A stretch of DNA of 64,000 bases from Taxillus chinensis (lineage: Eukaryota; Streptophyta; Magnoliopsida; Santalales; Loranthaceae), in the NCBI GenBank assembly GCA_023512835.1, contig CM042088.1:32079164-32143163 (forward strand), read 5' to 3'. This document shows, in pieces, positions 22,700 to 33,609 of the stretch (the first letter of the stretch is position 1; every line of letters starts with the position of its first letter). Position numbers and translations under genes: made by a program. Below the pieces are notes generated by a model that was given only the letters and a program-made list of their open reading frames with translations, had not been told where the DNA came from and made no database searches.

Positions 22700-25600
22700 T
22701 TGCAGGAGCATCTATGGAATTCATTGCCATCCCACTTGATGTCAAAGATCAATCATAGCAAGTGGATACTCGACAGCGGATGCTTCGGACATATGACGGG
22801 TGATCAGTCTCTGCTCATAGAAGTCATTGACAAATGTGGCCCATCCGTATCATATGGAGACAACAATAAAGGTAAAACTATGGGGTATGACACTTTAACC
22901 AACGGCTGTGTATCAATTAAAAAGGTTGCACTAGTCGAAGGTTTGAAGCATAATCTGTTGAGTGTCAGTAATTTATGTGACAAAGGATTCACAGTTTCCT
23001 TTTTGTCCAACACCTGCACAGTTAGAGATAACTTATCCGGAGATATTAAGTTATCCGGATCAAGAGATGGGGACATATACTCTGTGGTCTTAAGAAATAA
23101 TTCTTCTGATCCTGTATGCTTCCTCACTACAGCATCACTTGAAGATAGTTGGCTATGGCACAAGCGTTGCGCTCATCTAAATTTTAAGACTTTCTCTAAA
23201 TTAGCTTCGCTTGATCTGGTCACTGGTCTGCCTAAACACAAATACTCCAGAGATACTCTCTGTCGAGAATGTCAATTTGGCAAACAGACCAAACATAGCT
23301 TTAAGAGCAAATCAGTTAATTTAATAACTGCTCCTTTACAACTTCTTCACATGGACCTCTGTGGTCCCATTTCTGTTTCTTCACTAGCTGGTGCGAGATA
23401 TACTCTTGTGGTTATCAATGATTTCACCAGGTACACATGGGTGATGTTCCTGAAATCTAAGGATCAAACCTTTGAGCATCTTGTAGATCTTTTCAACTGG
23501 ATAAGAAATTCACAAGGATTGAGCATTAAATGCATTAGGAGTGATCATGGTATAGAATTTGATTTTTCAGAAATGAGATCATATTGTTCTGAACAGGGCA
23601 TTCAGCACGACTTCTCTGCGCCCAAAACTCCACAACAAAATAGGGTAGCTGAGCGCAAGAATCGCACTTTAGTCGAGGCTGGAAGATCTATGTTAGCAGG
23701 GGCAAAGCTTCCTCTCAGTCTATGGGCTGAAGCTGTGTCCACTGCCTGCTATGTTCAGAACAGGACTCTAATAAATAAATATACCATGAAAACACCCTAT
23801 GAGATGTGGAGAGGATGAAAGCCTTCAATTTCACACTTCAGAGCTTTTGGGTGTACTTGCTATATTTTGAACAACGGCAAAGAACCCCGGAATAAATTTG
23901 AACCAAAATCTGATGATGCGATTTTTGTCGGGTACTCATTACATAGCAAGGCTTATCGGGTCTTCAATAGAAAACTTTTAAAAGTTGAAGAATCTATCCA
24001 TGTGACCTTTGATGAAGCTAACTAGGATTGGTTAAAAGTCGGTTCTTCATATTCAAATGTGTAGGATCAAGACGATAACATCGACTACTCAAAGTTTATG
24101 AACATTCCTGTCACTCATACTGACAAACCACGTGGCACCAGTGAAGAAAGAAGCAATAATGCGGATGATGCTATGGATGAATCGGACTCTGGACTTCCAT
24201 TCATCTCCGGACATATTTCTACGGATATTCAAAATACCGGAGTACCTTCCGGTCCATCCGAACCGATTACTAATGAAATGAACGATCCGGAGAACCTCAG
24301 AGTACTCCAGAACCTATTAATACTGATAATACTGGTCCAGAAGAAGCTCAATCAGTGGACGAACAAGAGCCACCTAATCTGGGAGAGCTTCAAATTATTC
24401 AAGATCAACCATCACATGCACAGAATTATAGGTGGACTCGAAACCACCGTTCAGAACAAGTGATTGGTGATCCTACTGTTGGTGTAAGAACAAGAGTAGC
24501 CACCTCCATCATTTGTCTTTACTCATGTTTCCTATCTCAAATAGAACCAAAGGTGGTAGAGGAAGCTCTTCAGGATTCAAACTGGATAGAAGCCATGCTA
24601 GAAGAGCTGAATCAATTTAAGAGAAATGATGTGTGAACTCTAGTACCAAGGACCAAGTCTCAGCAAGTCATTGGAGTTAAATGGGTGTTCCGGAACAAGC
24701 TTGATACGGATGGTATAGTGATCCGGAATAAAGCCAGACTGGTAGCCAAAGGATATCGTCAAGAAGAAGGAATAGACTATGACGAGACCTTTGCCCCAGT
24801 GGCAAGACTTGAGGCAATCAGAATGTTTCTAGCGTATACTTCATATGAAAACTTCATAGTTTATCAAATGGACGTCAAAAGCGCATTTCTGAATGGAGAT
24901 CTTCAAGAGGAGGTGTATGTTGAACAAACTCCCGGTTTCATAGAACCCAAGGCTGGACATCTGGTGTACAAGCTATGGAAAGCCTTGTATGGGTTGAAGC
25001 AAGCTCCAAGAGCCTGGTACGACACACTGTCAGAATTCCTACTTGCTCACAACTTTCAAAAAGGGAAGATAGACACCACTTTATTTCTACGAAAAGAGAA
25101 TGGACATACTTTGATCGTACAGATATATGTGGATGATATCATTTTCGGATCATCAAATCCGAAGCTTTGTGAAGAGTTTGCAAAGTTGATGACTGGCAAG
25201 TTTGAGATGAGTATGATGAGAGAACTGTCCTACTTCCTTAGAATAGAAGTTAAACAATTGAAGGAAGGAATCTTCATTAACCAAGCTAAGTATACAAGTG
25301 ATATTATTAAGAAGTTTGGTATGGAAGGTTCATCTCCCTTCAAGACTCCGATGCCAGTTAGTGCCAAGTGAGACCCTGATGTGGACGGCAAATCAGTAAA
25401 TGTGACCGAATACAAAGGGATGATAGGATCTTTGCTGTATCTTACAGCAAGTCGCCCGGATATTATGTTTGCAACTTGCATCTGTGCGCGATATCAGGCG
25501 AATCCCAAGGAGTCACATATGCTTCATGTTAAATGGATATTCAAGTATCTCAAGGGAACGATGAATTTGGGACTCTGGTACCTAAAGGAGTCAAACTTCA

Positions 25601-26073
25601 CCTTATCCGGATACTCTGATGCTGATTTTGCTGGGTGTCGCATCGACAGGAAAAGCACAAGCGGTACATGTCAGTTTCTTGGAAATAGATTAATTTCATG
25701 GTTCGGAAGAAGACGGAATTCCGTATCAACCTCTACTGCTGAGGCAGAATATATAGCTGCTGGGAGTTGCTGCGCACAGCTACTCTAGATGCAAAGTCAA
25801 CTTACTGACTACGGTTTCCACATGACATCTATTCCACTCTACTGCGACAACACTAGTGCAATTGCTATAAGTAACAATCCTATCATGTACCCAAAGACGA
25901 AGCATATTGAGGTCAATTATCACTTCATTCGCGATCATGTTCTCAAAAAGAATATATCTATAGAACATGTTGCTACTGAAGATCAACTGGCAGACATTCT
26001 TACAAAGCCCCTACCTGATGCAAGATTTTCTGAACTACTCTTCCGATTAGGTATGCTTGACTTTTCTGCATAG
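22700..26073 (+). pseudogene. Element D pol: protease, integrase, RT, RNase H (broken)
   Basis: Protease: WILDSGCFGHMTGD near 22767, with the DSG active site. GAG-pre-integrase: WLWHKRCAHLNF and CRECQFGKQTKHS. Integrase core: LHMDLCGPIS (23350), IRSDHGIEFD (23536), VAERKNRTLVEAG (23646), with a stop at 23816. The integrase C-terminus (FVGYSLHSKAYRVF) continues to about 24024. RT runs from about 24685: [38 protein letters not shown], and the active site [10 protein letters not shown] near 25130. RNase H: SDADFAGCRIDRKSTSG, STAEAEYIAAGS with a stop at 25786, and KTKHIEVNYHFIRDHV. It ends at 26073. Stops near 24026, 24461 and 25369 also break it. Confidence 0.93.
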
Positions 26074-27573
26074 CTTCACTTAAATCAATCAATAGTATGT
26101 CTTCAGAACATGCATTGTGCGTTTATTGAAAGTAAAGGATTCATACCGAATTTAATTTTTGATCATACTTACTGCTTAAAGTGTCTTATGCGTCTGATAA
26201 ATACCAAAGTTTTGTAATGGGAGGATGCTTGCGTTTCCCGACTGAAGTCGTTTAAGCCAACTTGATTAAAACTTATATGAATAATCTTTTTAAGATTTCA
26301 TGATCTTGTTTCTCATTCTCCAGTACATGATAAATGCTGGTTCATTTAGATTGCTTTATTATCATGTATAGTTGAAGATATGAAATGGGTAAGCTCGGAA
26401 TGTTTGGCGGATGTATATGCAGTCGCCGTCTGATCAGCTTCTGAAGTGTAGTTTCCTAAAAGGGTAGACAGCGTTAACTTTCTCTAAGCAGGAAACGTCA
26501 ACCGAGAGGATCGCATGGTCTACGGGGGAGAAAATGCTTTATTAATAAATCTAGTAATACCCCTCGTATATGTCTCATGATCTCTTTCCTGGCTGTCTAT
26601 CTGAGGGGGAGTCTTTCACTGAGAGGATCGCATGATCTAAGGGGGAGCAAAAGCTTCACTTATTACCTTTGTAATGACCCTTTTTATGTCTCGGATGCTC
26701 CTTCCTCTAAACTTTCACTTCCAGATCTGACTGGACATGCAATGATGAATCGGAATTATGGCATGGCTGGATGTTTTTGTTTCCTCAATTGTGCATTTTA
26801 ATCGAACAATCATCTGCCTGCTTTTGCCATGTGTTCATATTTCCAGTTTTACTCATGAATCCTAACTTGAGAAAATCATATGATTTTTAATTTATCTTAG
26901 CTATCACTGTCAGTATGAAGGTTTCGCTATATTGACCTATATGAACTTATGTGTTTATCAACTGTCATATGCATTTTCTTCAATAATTTGACCATAATTC
27001 ATATGTATGTGTCTTGTTACTATTCTTCCATATGCATAAGTTCTGTCTCTTTTTAGTTTGGATTATGATGTTCTCACCAAGACAATTTGATCCATATCCG
27101 TACTAACTCAACCTGTTAGTCTACTGTTTCTTTAGTTTATGTTTTTAGCTACAGGTTCGGATTCGTTTTGCACTTCAATGCTCTATCTTGTTTTGATGTC
27201 TCGGATTTGAAGTGTTGTGGTACTTCTTATTTCCTCAACACCAAGACAGCAAAGGAATCATTCTTAATCAGTACTCAGCTTTTACGGACAGTCAGTCTAT
27301 CATCTGGATATAGTTCACACGTACACTATCAAGCCCGGATGAGAGTCGGTTTGTTTCCTCCTAAATCTTGGAATTCTCAATTCGCGATAAACTAAGTGAT
27401 TATCTTACATCGCATCTTTTTGAGGAGGACTAATGATGGTTCATTAAATGCACGTCTCGAGCCCTGTAATTTGTCTTTTCAAAATTCGGCAGTATGAATA
27501 CAGTTGTCATTTGAATGGTTAGCATGGCCTCCACATCATTAGTTTACTCGGCAGCGCTAATACATCAAGTCTA
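26074..27573 (+). other. Element D spacer with internal polypurine tracts
   Basis: No convincing ORF. Three purine tracts of GGGGGAG type lie at 26522-26530, 26603-26611 and 26639-26647. Two of them follow copies of the same segment (GAGAGGATCGCATG at about 26497 and 26620). Extra polypurine tracts in this position have been reported for the Maximus/SIRE lineage. The rest is T-rich sequence with no visible feature. Confidence 0.65.
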
Positions 27574-27773
27574 ATGACATCGGATTGTCAAGCGGATCAC
27601 TGCTCATCTCGCTTAAACCCGAGACCCGCTGGCTTCCACGGAATGGGTCCTATTTATAGTGAACTCTCACATGAGTGCGAGGATATCGCTTTCATTACTC
27701 AGAACCCTAAATCTTCATTGCTCTCTATTCACCAAAGACCTCCCTTTCCTTCTCCTTCAATATTCAAATTTCA

Positions 27774-29703
27774 ATGGCATCTTCCGCTCTCTATGGCATT
27801 GTTCCTGGCCATCTTGTCGATTAGGCCGGCATTTTCGACCCTCCTGCCTGGCTCGAGGAGGTTCGCTCCTTGTTAGCCTCCAGTGGTCTCCTCGACATCG
27901 TCTTTGCTCCTGTTGATCTTCTCATCTCAGACGTCCGATCTTTCTATGAGCACTTCGAATCCCGTGACCACTCGATTGTCTCTGGTATCCAAGGAAAACC
28001 CATTAAGATCACTCCTCAAGTGATTCGTGACACCTTCCATCTCCCCAGCAGCAGTGATTTCCGGCCGAGCACTTCAACCATGGCTACTGCCATGGGATGT
28101 CCCTCTAAAGTGAAGGAATACAAGCTGAAGTCTTTTCAAGGCCCCTACCGTTGTATGGCCACCATACTAAGTTAGTGCTTACTGGCTCGCTCTACGATGC
28201 TTGACTTAGTCCCATACGATTTGCTCTTGGCGATGTACGTGGTCTTTGAGCAGTTGCCTCTAGACTGGGGCGATTCTCTTTTTCGGATTATGTGGAATGG
28301 CAAGCGGAACTCGTCTTTCGGACGGATTCTCTCCCACCTTTTCCGACATCTGCGCCCCGAGCACTTCCAGGACCAGTTGACGATTCCCTTCCCGCAGAAT
28401 TTTTACTTTCGTCATCTCACCTCCGATGGGACGCTTACTGTCCGCCGTCCTCCTGTCTCTCATGCACACGTTGTTGTATCGGAATATCACGATAGTTCCG
28501 TTGGTGATCCCGCCCCCAGCTTGGGTCACGAGGTTAGCTCCGCTCCCGGTCTTCACGCATCCGGTCCGTTGCCGCTCCGGCACGATCCTGCAGTTCGCAG
28601 CATAGTGTTCGTGATGCTGCAGGGCCCTCTCAGCCGTTTCCTCATGACACTGTTTCTTCCGCCCCTCCTACTAATGCCCCTGTTGTTATCTCTCCTGCTG
28701 CTACTGCCGATGCTGCTGCTGGTGTTCCTGCACCACCTCTCCGGTGACTGCTGCAGTTGCTGACATGCCTACCTCTCCTCCAGCTGCCTTTCCAGCACAC
28801 CGTGTTGACCCTCACGACTACCTCGACCATCTTCCCACCGATATTCTGACTAACTGCTGGCTCCATTTCAGTCTCGCTCACACTGCCGACATCCCTGAAT
28901 CTACTCTCCGGGTGTATTACACCAAACATTCCCAAACCCCGGAAGCTATGCTTATTTGGAACACTGAACACGGCTTTCTCACGTCGTCTCTGCTTCAGGC
29001 CGCACCTCCAATTGATGCTGCCTCTTCTGGACTTGCTCATGACGCACGGACTCCTATCCCTGCTGAGGCTGGTCCCTCCTCTCCTGTGGACATTCCTCTC
29101 ATTGACCTCTCCGGTCAGAGTGGCTCCACTACACCTGCTGCTGCTGCTATTCCCTCATCCTTCTCTCCACCTGCTGACTCCTCCGCACTGCGCACCCCTG
29201 CCCCTCTACATGCGGGGGAGTCCTCCAAGGCTCCTGCCTCTGGCTTTGGCCGTCCCTCATTTTCCATGATCCTATCTGAAGCTGCGGTCTCTGCTTAGCT
29301 GGATCGTATTGCGGAGGACAATCGTTCCCGAGCCCAGGTCATTGCTGACAAAGTTGATGAAATCTGGACCCAGATTCTTCCCGCTCTCTCCAACTCCTCT
29401 CTCTCCCTGGATCGGAAGCTGGACCTTATCGCCCAATCTCTTTCGGGCCTCTCCACCTCTGTCCGGGATCTGACTCAGGTTGTGAGTCGTCCCTCTCGCC
29501 CTCCTCGCCGATCTGCCAAACCGGGGGAGAATGTCTCATCTGATCCAGCTCCCTCTACTTCTGCTCTTGGCACTACTACTCCTGACACTACTGACGTTCC
29601 CAGCCGAAGCCGAAGACCTATACTCAGCCTTCCTCCGGGCCTCCCGGTTCCCAAACGCAGTCGCTTCTATGGACCATCCATGTGCTGCTCCTGCTCCTTC
29701 TGA
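27774..29703 (+). pseudogene. Element D env-position ORF, N-terminal domain and linker (broken)
   Basis: A start at 27774 reads MASSALYGIVPGHLVD, then a TAG at 27822. The same frame goes on as PPAWLEEVRSLLASSGLLDI, DVRSFYEHFESRDHSIVSG, IQGKPIKITPQVIRDTFHLP. This pattern resembles the 'putative plant transposon protein' domain found in many plant element ORFs. A stop at 28173 is followed in frame by MLDLVPYDLLLAMYVVFEQL and FGRILSHLFRHLRPEHF. A frameshift near 28600 leads into a Pro/Ser/Ala/Thr-rich linker (28744-29298). After a stop at 29296 comes a heptad-like helical stretch (DEIWTQILPALSNSSLSLDR) up to about 29480. It sits where SIRE elements have an env-like gene. Membrane fusion function is not supported by anything I can see. 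Confidence 0.7.
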
Positions 29704-30595
29704 TTGTCCCAGCTCCTCCACTGCAGCTCCCTCCTCTTCTGATCAGGCTCTGCAAGTCACGTTTCTCCCATCATATGTGGAATTTGATCCATATGATACA
29801 GATGGGCGTGTACTTGCAGCCATCCTAGCATATGCGAGTGCTGCTCCCTCTACCCCAAAAAGGTGTTTGTCATCTCTGTCCCCTTTCTCCCCTAAAGACA
29901 TAAGCACCCTACTGTCGGAGAAAGGACAATTCTCTACTGAGGATATTGACAACTTCACCTTGGCGGTAAAGGAAGAGATGAGGTTGTTTCCCACCTTGTA
30001 TCAAGATGAGCATATGTTTGATATCCTACCTTGCTGGCTTGATCACTACCTTCCTGAAATGGATTTCATTCAGACCCTTATAAATGGAACAGCTGAGAAC
30101 AGTAAGCCATGGAAAAATCTTACAACTGTTCTCATTCCATACAGGATCAGCACTCCTCATCACATGCTCGCAGTCTTCTCTATCAAGGACAGGAGAGTTG
30201 TTTTGCACGACTCCCATCAGGTTGTGAGACACCAGATGAGAAAAAGCCAACTCGGACCACTACTCCGGACTCTGTCAGATGCTGTCAGACAGAGTGGACT
30301 CTTCGAATCAATTGGCCAACCTCCTCTGCCTCCCAATACTCTTCTCAATTCGACAATTCTGAGCAAAGGAGACGTTCCCCAACAACCTGACGGAGAAAGC
30401 TGTGGAGCCAATGTCTGTTACTTTATTAAGCACCTTTTGAAGTATGATCCCAACTGGAATTATTTTTTCTTGTGCACTAAAGAACAGTCTAAGCGGCTAG
30501 GGAGCAGGCAGCAACTAAAATCTTTAAGTATAGTAAGCCTTACAATTCTTAGTATAACTTTTGTACTAAGGCTTACTTTGTATTACTATTGCTGA
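29640..30595 (+). pseudogene. Element D env-position ORF, C-terminal Ulp1/C48-type cysteine peptidase domain
   Basis: The frame that starts at 29531 is open to 30595. From about 29700 it reads a globular domain: FLPSYVEFDPYDTDGRVLAA, MFDILPCWLDHYLPEMDF, then VLIPYRISTPHHMLAVF, RRVVLHDSHQ, and VPQQPDGESCGANVCYFIKH. The order His (codon at 30158), Asp (30209), Gln (30383), Cys (30401) and the QxxxGxSCG context match the catalytic set of Ulp1-like (C48) peptidases, which cut SUMO-like conjugates. The usual HW is HH here. The frame changes from the linker near 29640-29700, so the original protein is broken. The last 30 residues are hydrophobic and overlap a short inverted repeat. Host Ulp1-type domains are known to have been captured by plant MULE transposons; I know of no description in SIRE elements. 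Peptidase identity is from motifs only. Confidence 0.78.
30532..30577. other. Inverted repeat at the end of the env-position ORF
   Basis: Arms AGTAAGCCTTA and TAAGGCTTACT, 11 bp, perfect, with a loop of about 24 bases. It overlaps the end of the peptidase ORF, so the hydrophobic tail there may be non-coding sequence read through. Confidence 0.6.
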
Positions 30596-30685
30596 CATAG
30601 TGAAAATTTCTTTTATTTATCCTTATCTCTATATATATCTTGCTGCCTAATTGGATCAGATTATAAAGGGTTTGGCACATCCATA

Positions 30686-30696
30686 TTGGGGGAGAT
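30686..30696 (+). other. Polypurine tract of element D
   Basis: TTGGGGGAGAT precedes the right LTR. Confidence 0.88.
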
Positions 30697-32018
30697 TATT
30701 GGATCATACCTAGAATTTGGATGATGTGGATCAAACCTAATGTAATTTGATTTTAGTTGTTTCATGTTTATTTTAAGTCTGTGTAGAAGATAAAACTATT
30801 ATCCTGACCTACTCCTGTAAGAGCAAAGCAAAGGACAGGATATATAATCCTGATCCGGGTCATCATGAGTGTCGTAAAACACTTGGTAAATAACCAAGTC
30901 TTCATCCGGAGTTAGGACTCTCTCATACGAACTAATCACTTGTCAAAAGGACTAAGGATTCCACACTCTTATTGTTGATTGGACTAAGTCATTTCATGCG
31001 GAATGAGAATCCGAGTCTACGCCTCGTACGGAGTAAGAGAGATTTGTTGCAGAAAAAGAATTAAGTCTTTCACTCCAGCTGTCTAAGGAAAAGAAGATAC
31101 GGACTAAGGAATCTGAGTCTTTTATTCGAGCGGAGTAAGAAATGACTGATGCAGAGTAAGGACATCTGATGCGGAATAAGAAATCCGAATCATTACTCAA
31201 GCGGAGTAAGGAACTCACGCGGAGTAAGGAAGCGCTGATGCGGAATAAGGATTCCACATATCTACTTTATGCGGAGTAAGGAAGCGCTGACACGGAATAA
31301 GGATTTCAGGACTTCATGTACACGGAGTAAGCAATAACTAATATGGAGTAAGGATCTGAACCTCATTGATACAGAGTAAGGAAAATACATCAGATCAAAA
31401 GGACGTTACTTCAACTCGTCAATACCGCATTTATGATATCAGCTCGCTGCGTTCCGATGTAAGACAAACTCATTAAAGATCTAAACTGTCTTACACGTGG
31501 ACCACTCAGAGATGTGGATGCAGTCCCAAATGTAATTGGAATCGAGTAATTCAATTCACTTATGCTTCCAATATCTCGAGCTCCACATCCGAAGCAGTTG
31601 TAGCAGAAGCAATTTCCGAGAAGAACTTAATGTTTACACAGTGCTTGGAAAATACAGTTCCAAGATAGATTCCTAGGATGTCTATATATACATCTGTAGT
31701 GTTGTACATTAAAAAAAGTGTACACATACAAAGGAAAACTGATACGCGCGTGAGAAAGGTTATTGTACAAGATCTTATAGAGATTAGTAACGCAGTGTGT
31801 GAAATTGTAAAGCCGAGTGCTAGTGTAATCAGCTAACTGCTGCTTATTTTGTTATAATTATCATCTGATAATAAAGCAAAGTACTTCCACTATCTGGTTA
31901 TCTTCTGCACTAATTTTATATCCTTTAACAAGATTGTGTTACAAATGTGAGGAAAGAGTTTTTGATTTTAGCCTATTCACCCCCCCCCCTCCCCCCTTTA
32001 GGCTACCAGAGACCAGCA
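30697..32018 (+). repeat. Element D 3' LTR
   Basis: Matches 18969-20329 throughout. It starts TATTGGATCATACC (first G changed to A) and ends GAGACCAGCA. It is about 39 bp shorter than the left LTR, including one unit of about 20 bp missing from the CGGAGTAAG array near 31160 and shorter C-runs. A TATATATA box lies at 31683-31690. Confidence 0.95.
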
Positions 32019-33609
32019 AACCATTCTTGCTGCCTTCGAGAGATAATGGCTTAGGGCAGAAGTGACATTTACCATCTCAAACGCCCGATAGGAGCATTCT
32101 GGTACATCTTCGTTGTTTTTAACATAAGGGACTGATGCTGGCTTGGTGACCAGGAAGCTTGTTTCCCCAGAGATGCTAATGAGTTGATCTCCCATCACAA
32201 ATTTCATCTTTTGATGGAGGCTTGACGGCACTGCTCCTGCCATGTGGATCCAAGGTCTTCCCAATAAACAACTATAGTAAGGCGTAATGTCCATCACCTG
32301 AAATTCCACTATAAAAGTCACTGGCCCAATTAGGAGTGGAATATCTAGAGTTCCCACCACATCACGTTTGCCTCCATCGAATGCCCGTACCTTCATTGTA
32401 CAAGGGCGCATATAGGATGTGTCGACCAGCAGTTGTTGCAGTATATATAAGGGCATAATGTTCATGGCAGAGCCGTTATTGATAAGTACTCGAGCTATGG
32501 TGTGCTCCTTATATTTGATTGTGATGTGCAGAGCTTTTATATGCCTCTTTCGTTCTTGGGGCAGCTCGTCATCTCCAAAGCTAATGACGTTGTTCATAAT
32601 GAGGTTACTAGTGAGTCCATCCACTTTTGCCACCGAGATGGTTGGAGGAACATAGGCTTGGCTCAGAACCTTCATTAGTGCTTCCCGGTGAGGTTGGGAA
32701 TCCATCATTAATGAGAGCAATGAGATACGATCCGGTTGTCGACTTAGCTGATCCACAATGTTATACTCACTCTGCTTCATGAGTTTCAAAAATTTTGTTG
32801 TCTCTTCTTCAGTGACTGGTGCTCCTTTCTTTGTTACCTCCAGTGTTAGCTCAATGTCTGGTTCAGTAGCTTTTTCTTTCTTTGCTTTGTCAACCATATC
32901 AGGGGCATAAGCACGACCACTCCGGGTTTTCTTTTCTGCTGCGGTGGCTCCCTGAACTACCTCATAGTTGTAGTTCCATGGGACTGCATTATCTATCTTG
33001 TAGGGGAAAGGGGCAGGAACACGTATGGTGAGAGGTGTAATTCCATGAGGTAGTAATGAGATTTTTGGAGTCTTAACATTCAAGACAATGGGGGTTGGCA
33101 CCCATGATGGTTGGTGTGACATGTCTCCTTGGATCATGTGGGTTTGATTGTCTGTCTCTTCCCTGGAGAATTCGATTATCCTTTGATCCATGAGTTTTTG
33201 CACCACCTCGGAAAACTCACTACATTCTGTGATGTCATGTCCCCGGGACATCTTATGATAAGGGCATTGTTTTTCCCCATCTGTTCCCTTTCCTTCCTCT
33301 GGCGTGTCTTTAGCAATATATACCCATGTTCCTGTAGTAGGGTAAACAAATATGTTTTCTCCATTTGTACTTGGGAGACCTTCTCCAGCCATCCTTCATT
33401 CTCGATACTAACAATATTGTTGGAGTGTTCTGAGAGAGGATTGTTGTTCACATTTGGCATCCCAGTTAGTGCAGAAAAGTGTAGCCACTTCGCATCCTTC
33501 AATGCCTGAACCTTCCTTTTGAATGTCATACAATTTTCGATATCATGTCTAGCTCCACCTGCATGATATTCACATCTGGCATCTGGCTTGTACTAGGCCG
33601 GGGGAGGAG
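32019..33609 (-). pseudogene. Element C aspartic protease region and gag C-terminus
   Basis: The minus strand is open from 33392 almost to the SIRE insertion. The protease reads IARVLINNGSAMNIMPLYIL near 32490, ending GRPWIHMAGAVPSSLHQKMKF near 32220. The family active site is DNGSALN; here the first Asp is Asn, so it should be inactive. Upstream lies a Cys/His remnant (CPYHKMSRGHDITECSEF near 33250), which is the zinc-knuckle-like CxxH motif of Tat gag. A second overlapping frame at 33176-33529 shows a frameshift near 33390. Confidence 0.85.

Larger units (their letters stand above)
18969..32018 (+). mobile_element. Element D: SIRE/Maximus Ty1/copia element with env-position ORF
   Basis: The 13,050-bp element is bounded by a perfect 5-bp duplication AACCA (18964-18968 and 32019-32023). 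It has two LTRs, a tRNA-Met primer site, gag, pol in copia order (protease, integrase, RT, RNase H), a 1.5-kb spacer, a large env-position ORF and a polypurine tract. The right LTR starts TA instead of TG. LTR divergence over the first 300 bp is about 4 percent by eye. Confidence 0.95.

Noticed and set aside
29531..29640. A Leu-rich start of the ORF at 29531 that looks like a signal peptide
   Set aside because: It overlaps the Pro/Ser/Thr-rich linker read in another frame (29482-29703). The Leu run is best explained as an out-of-frame reading of CTC/CTT-rich DNA, with the true frame change further on.
31998..32018. C-terminal residues of the minus-strand protease ORF of element C
   Set aside because: They are encoded by the end of the SIRE LTR, not by the Tat element.
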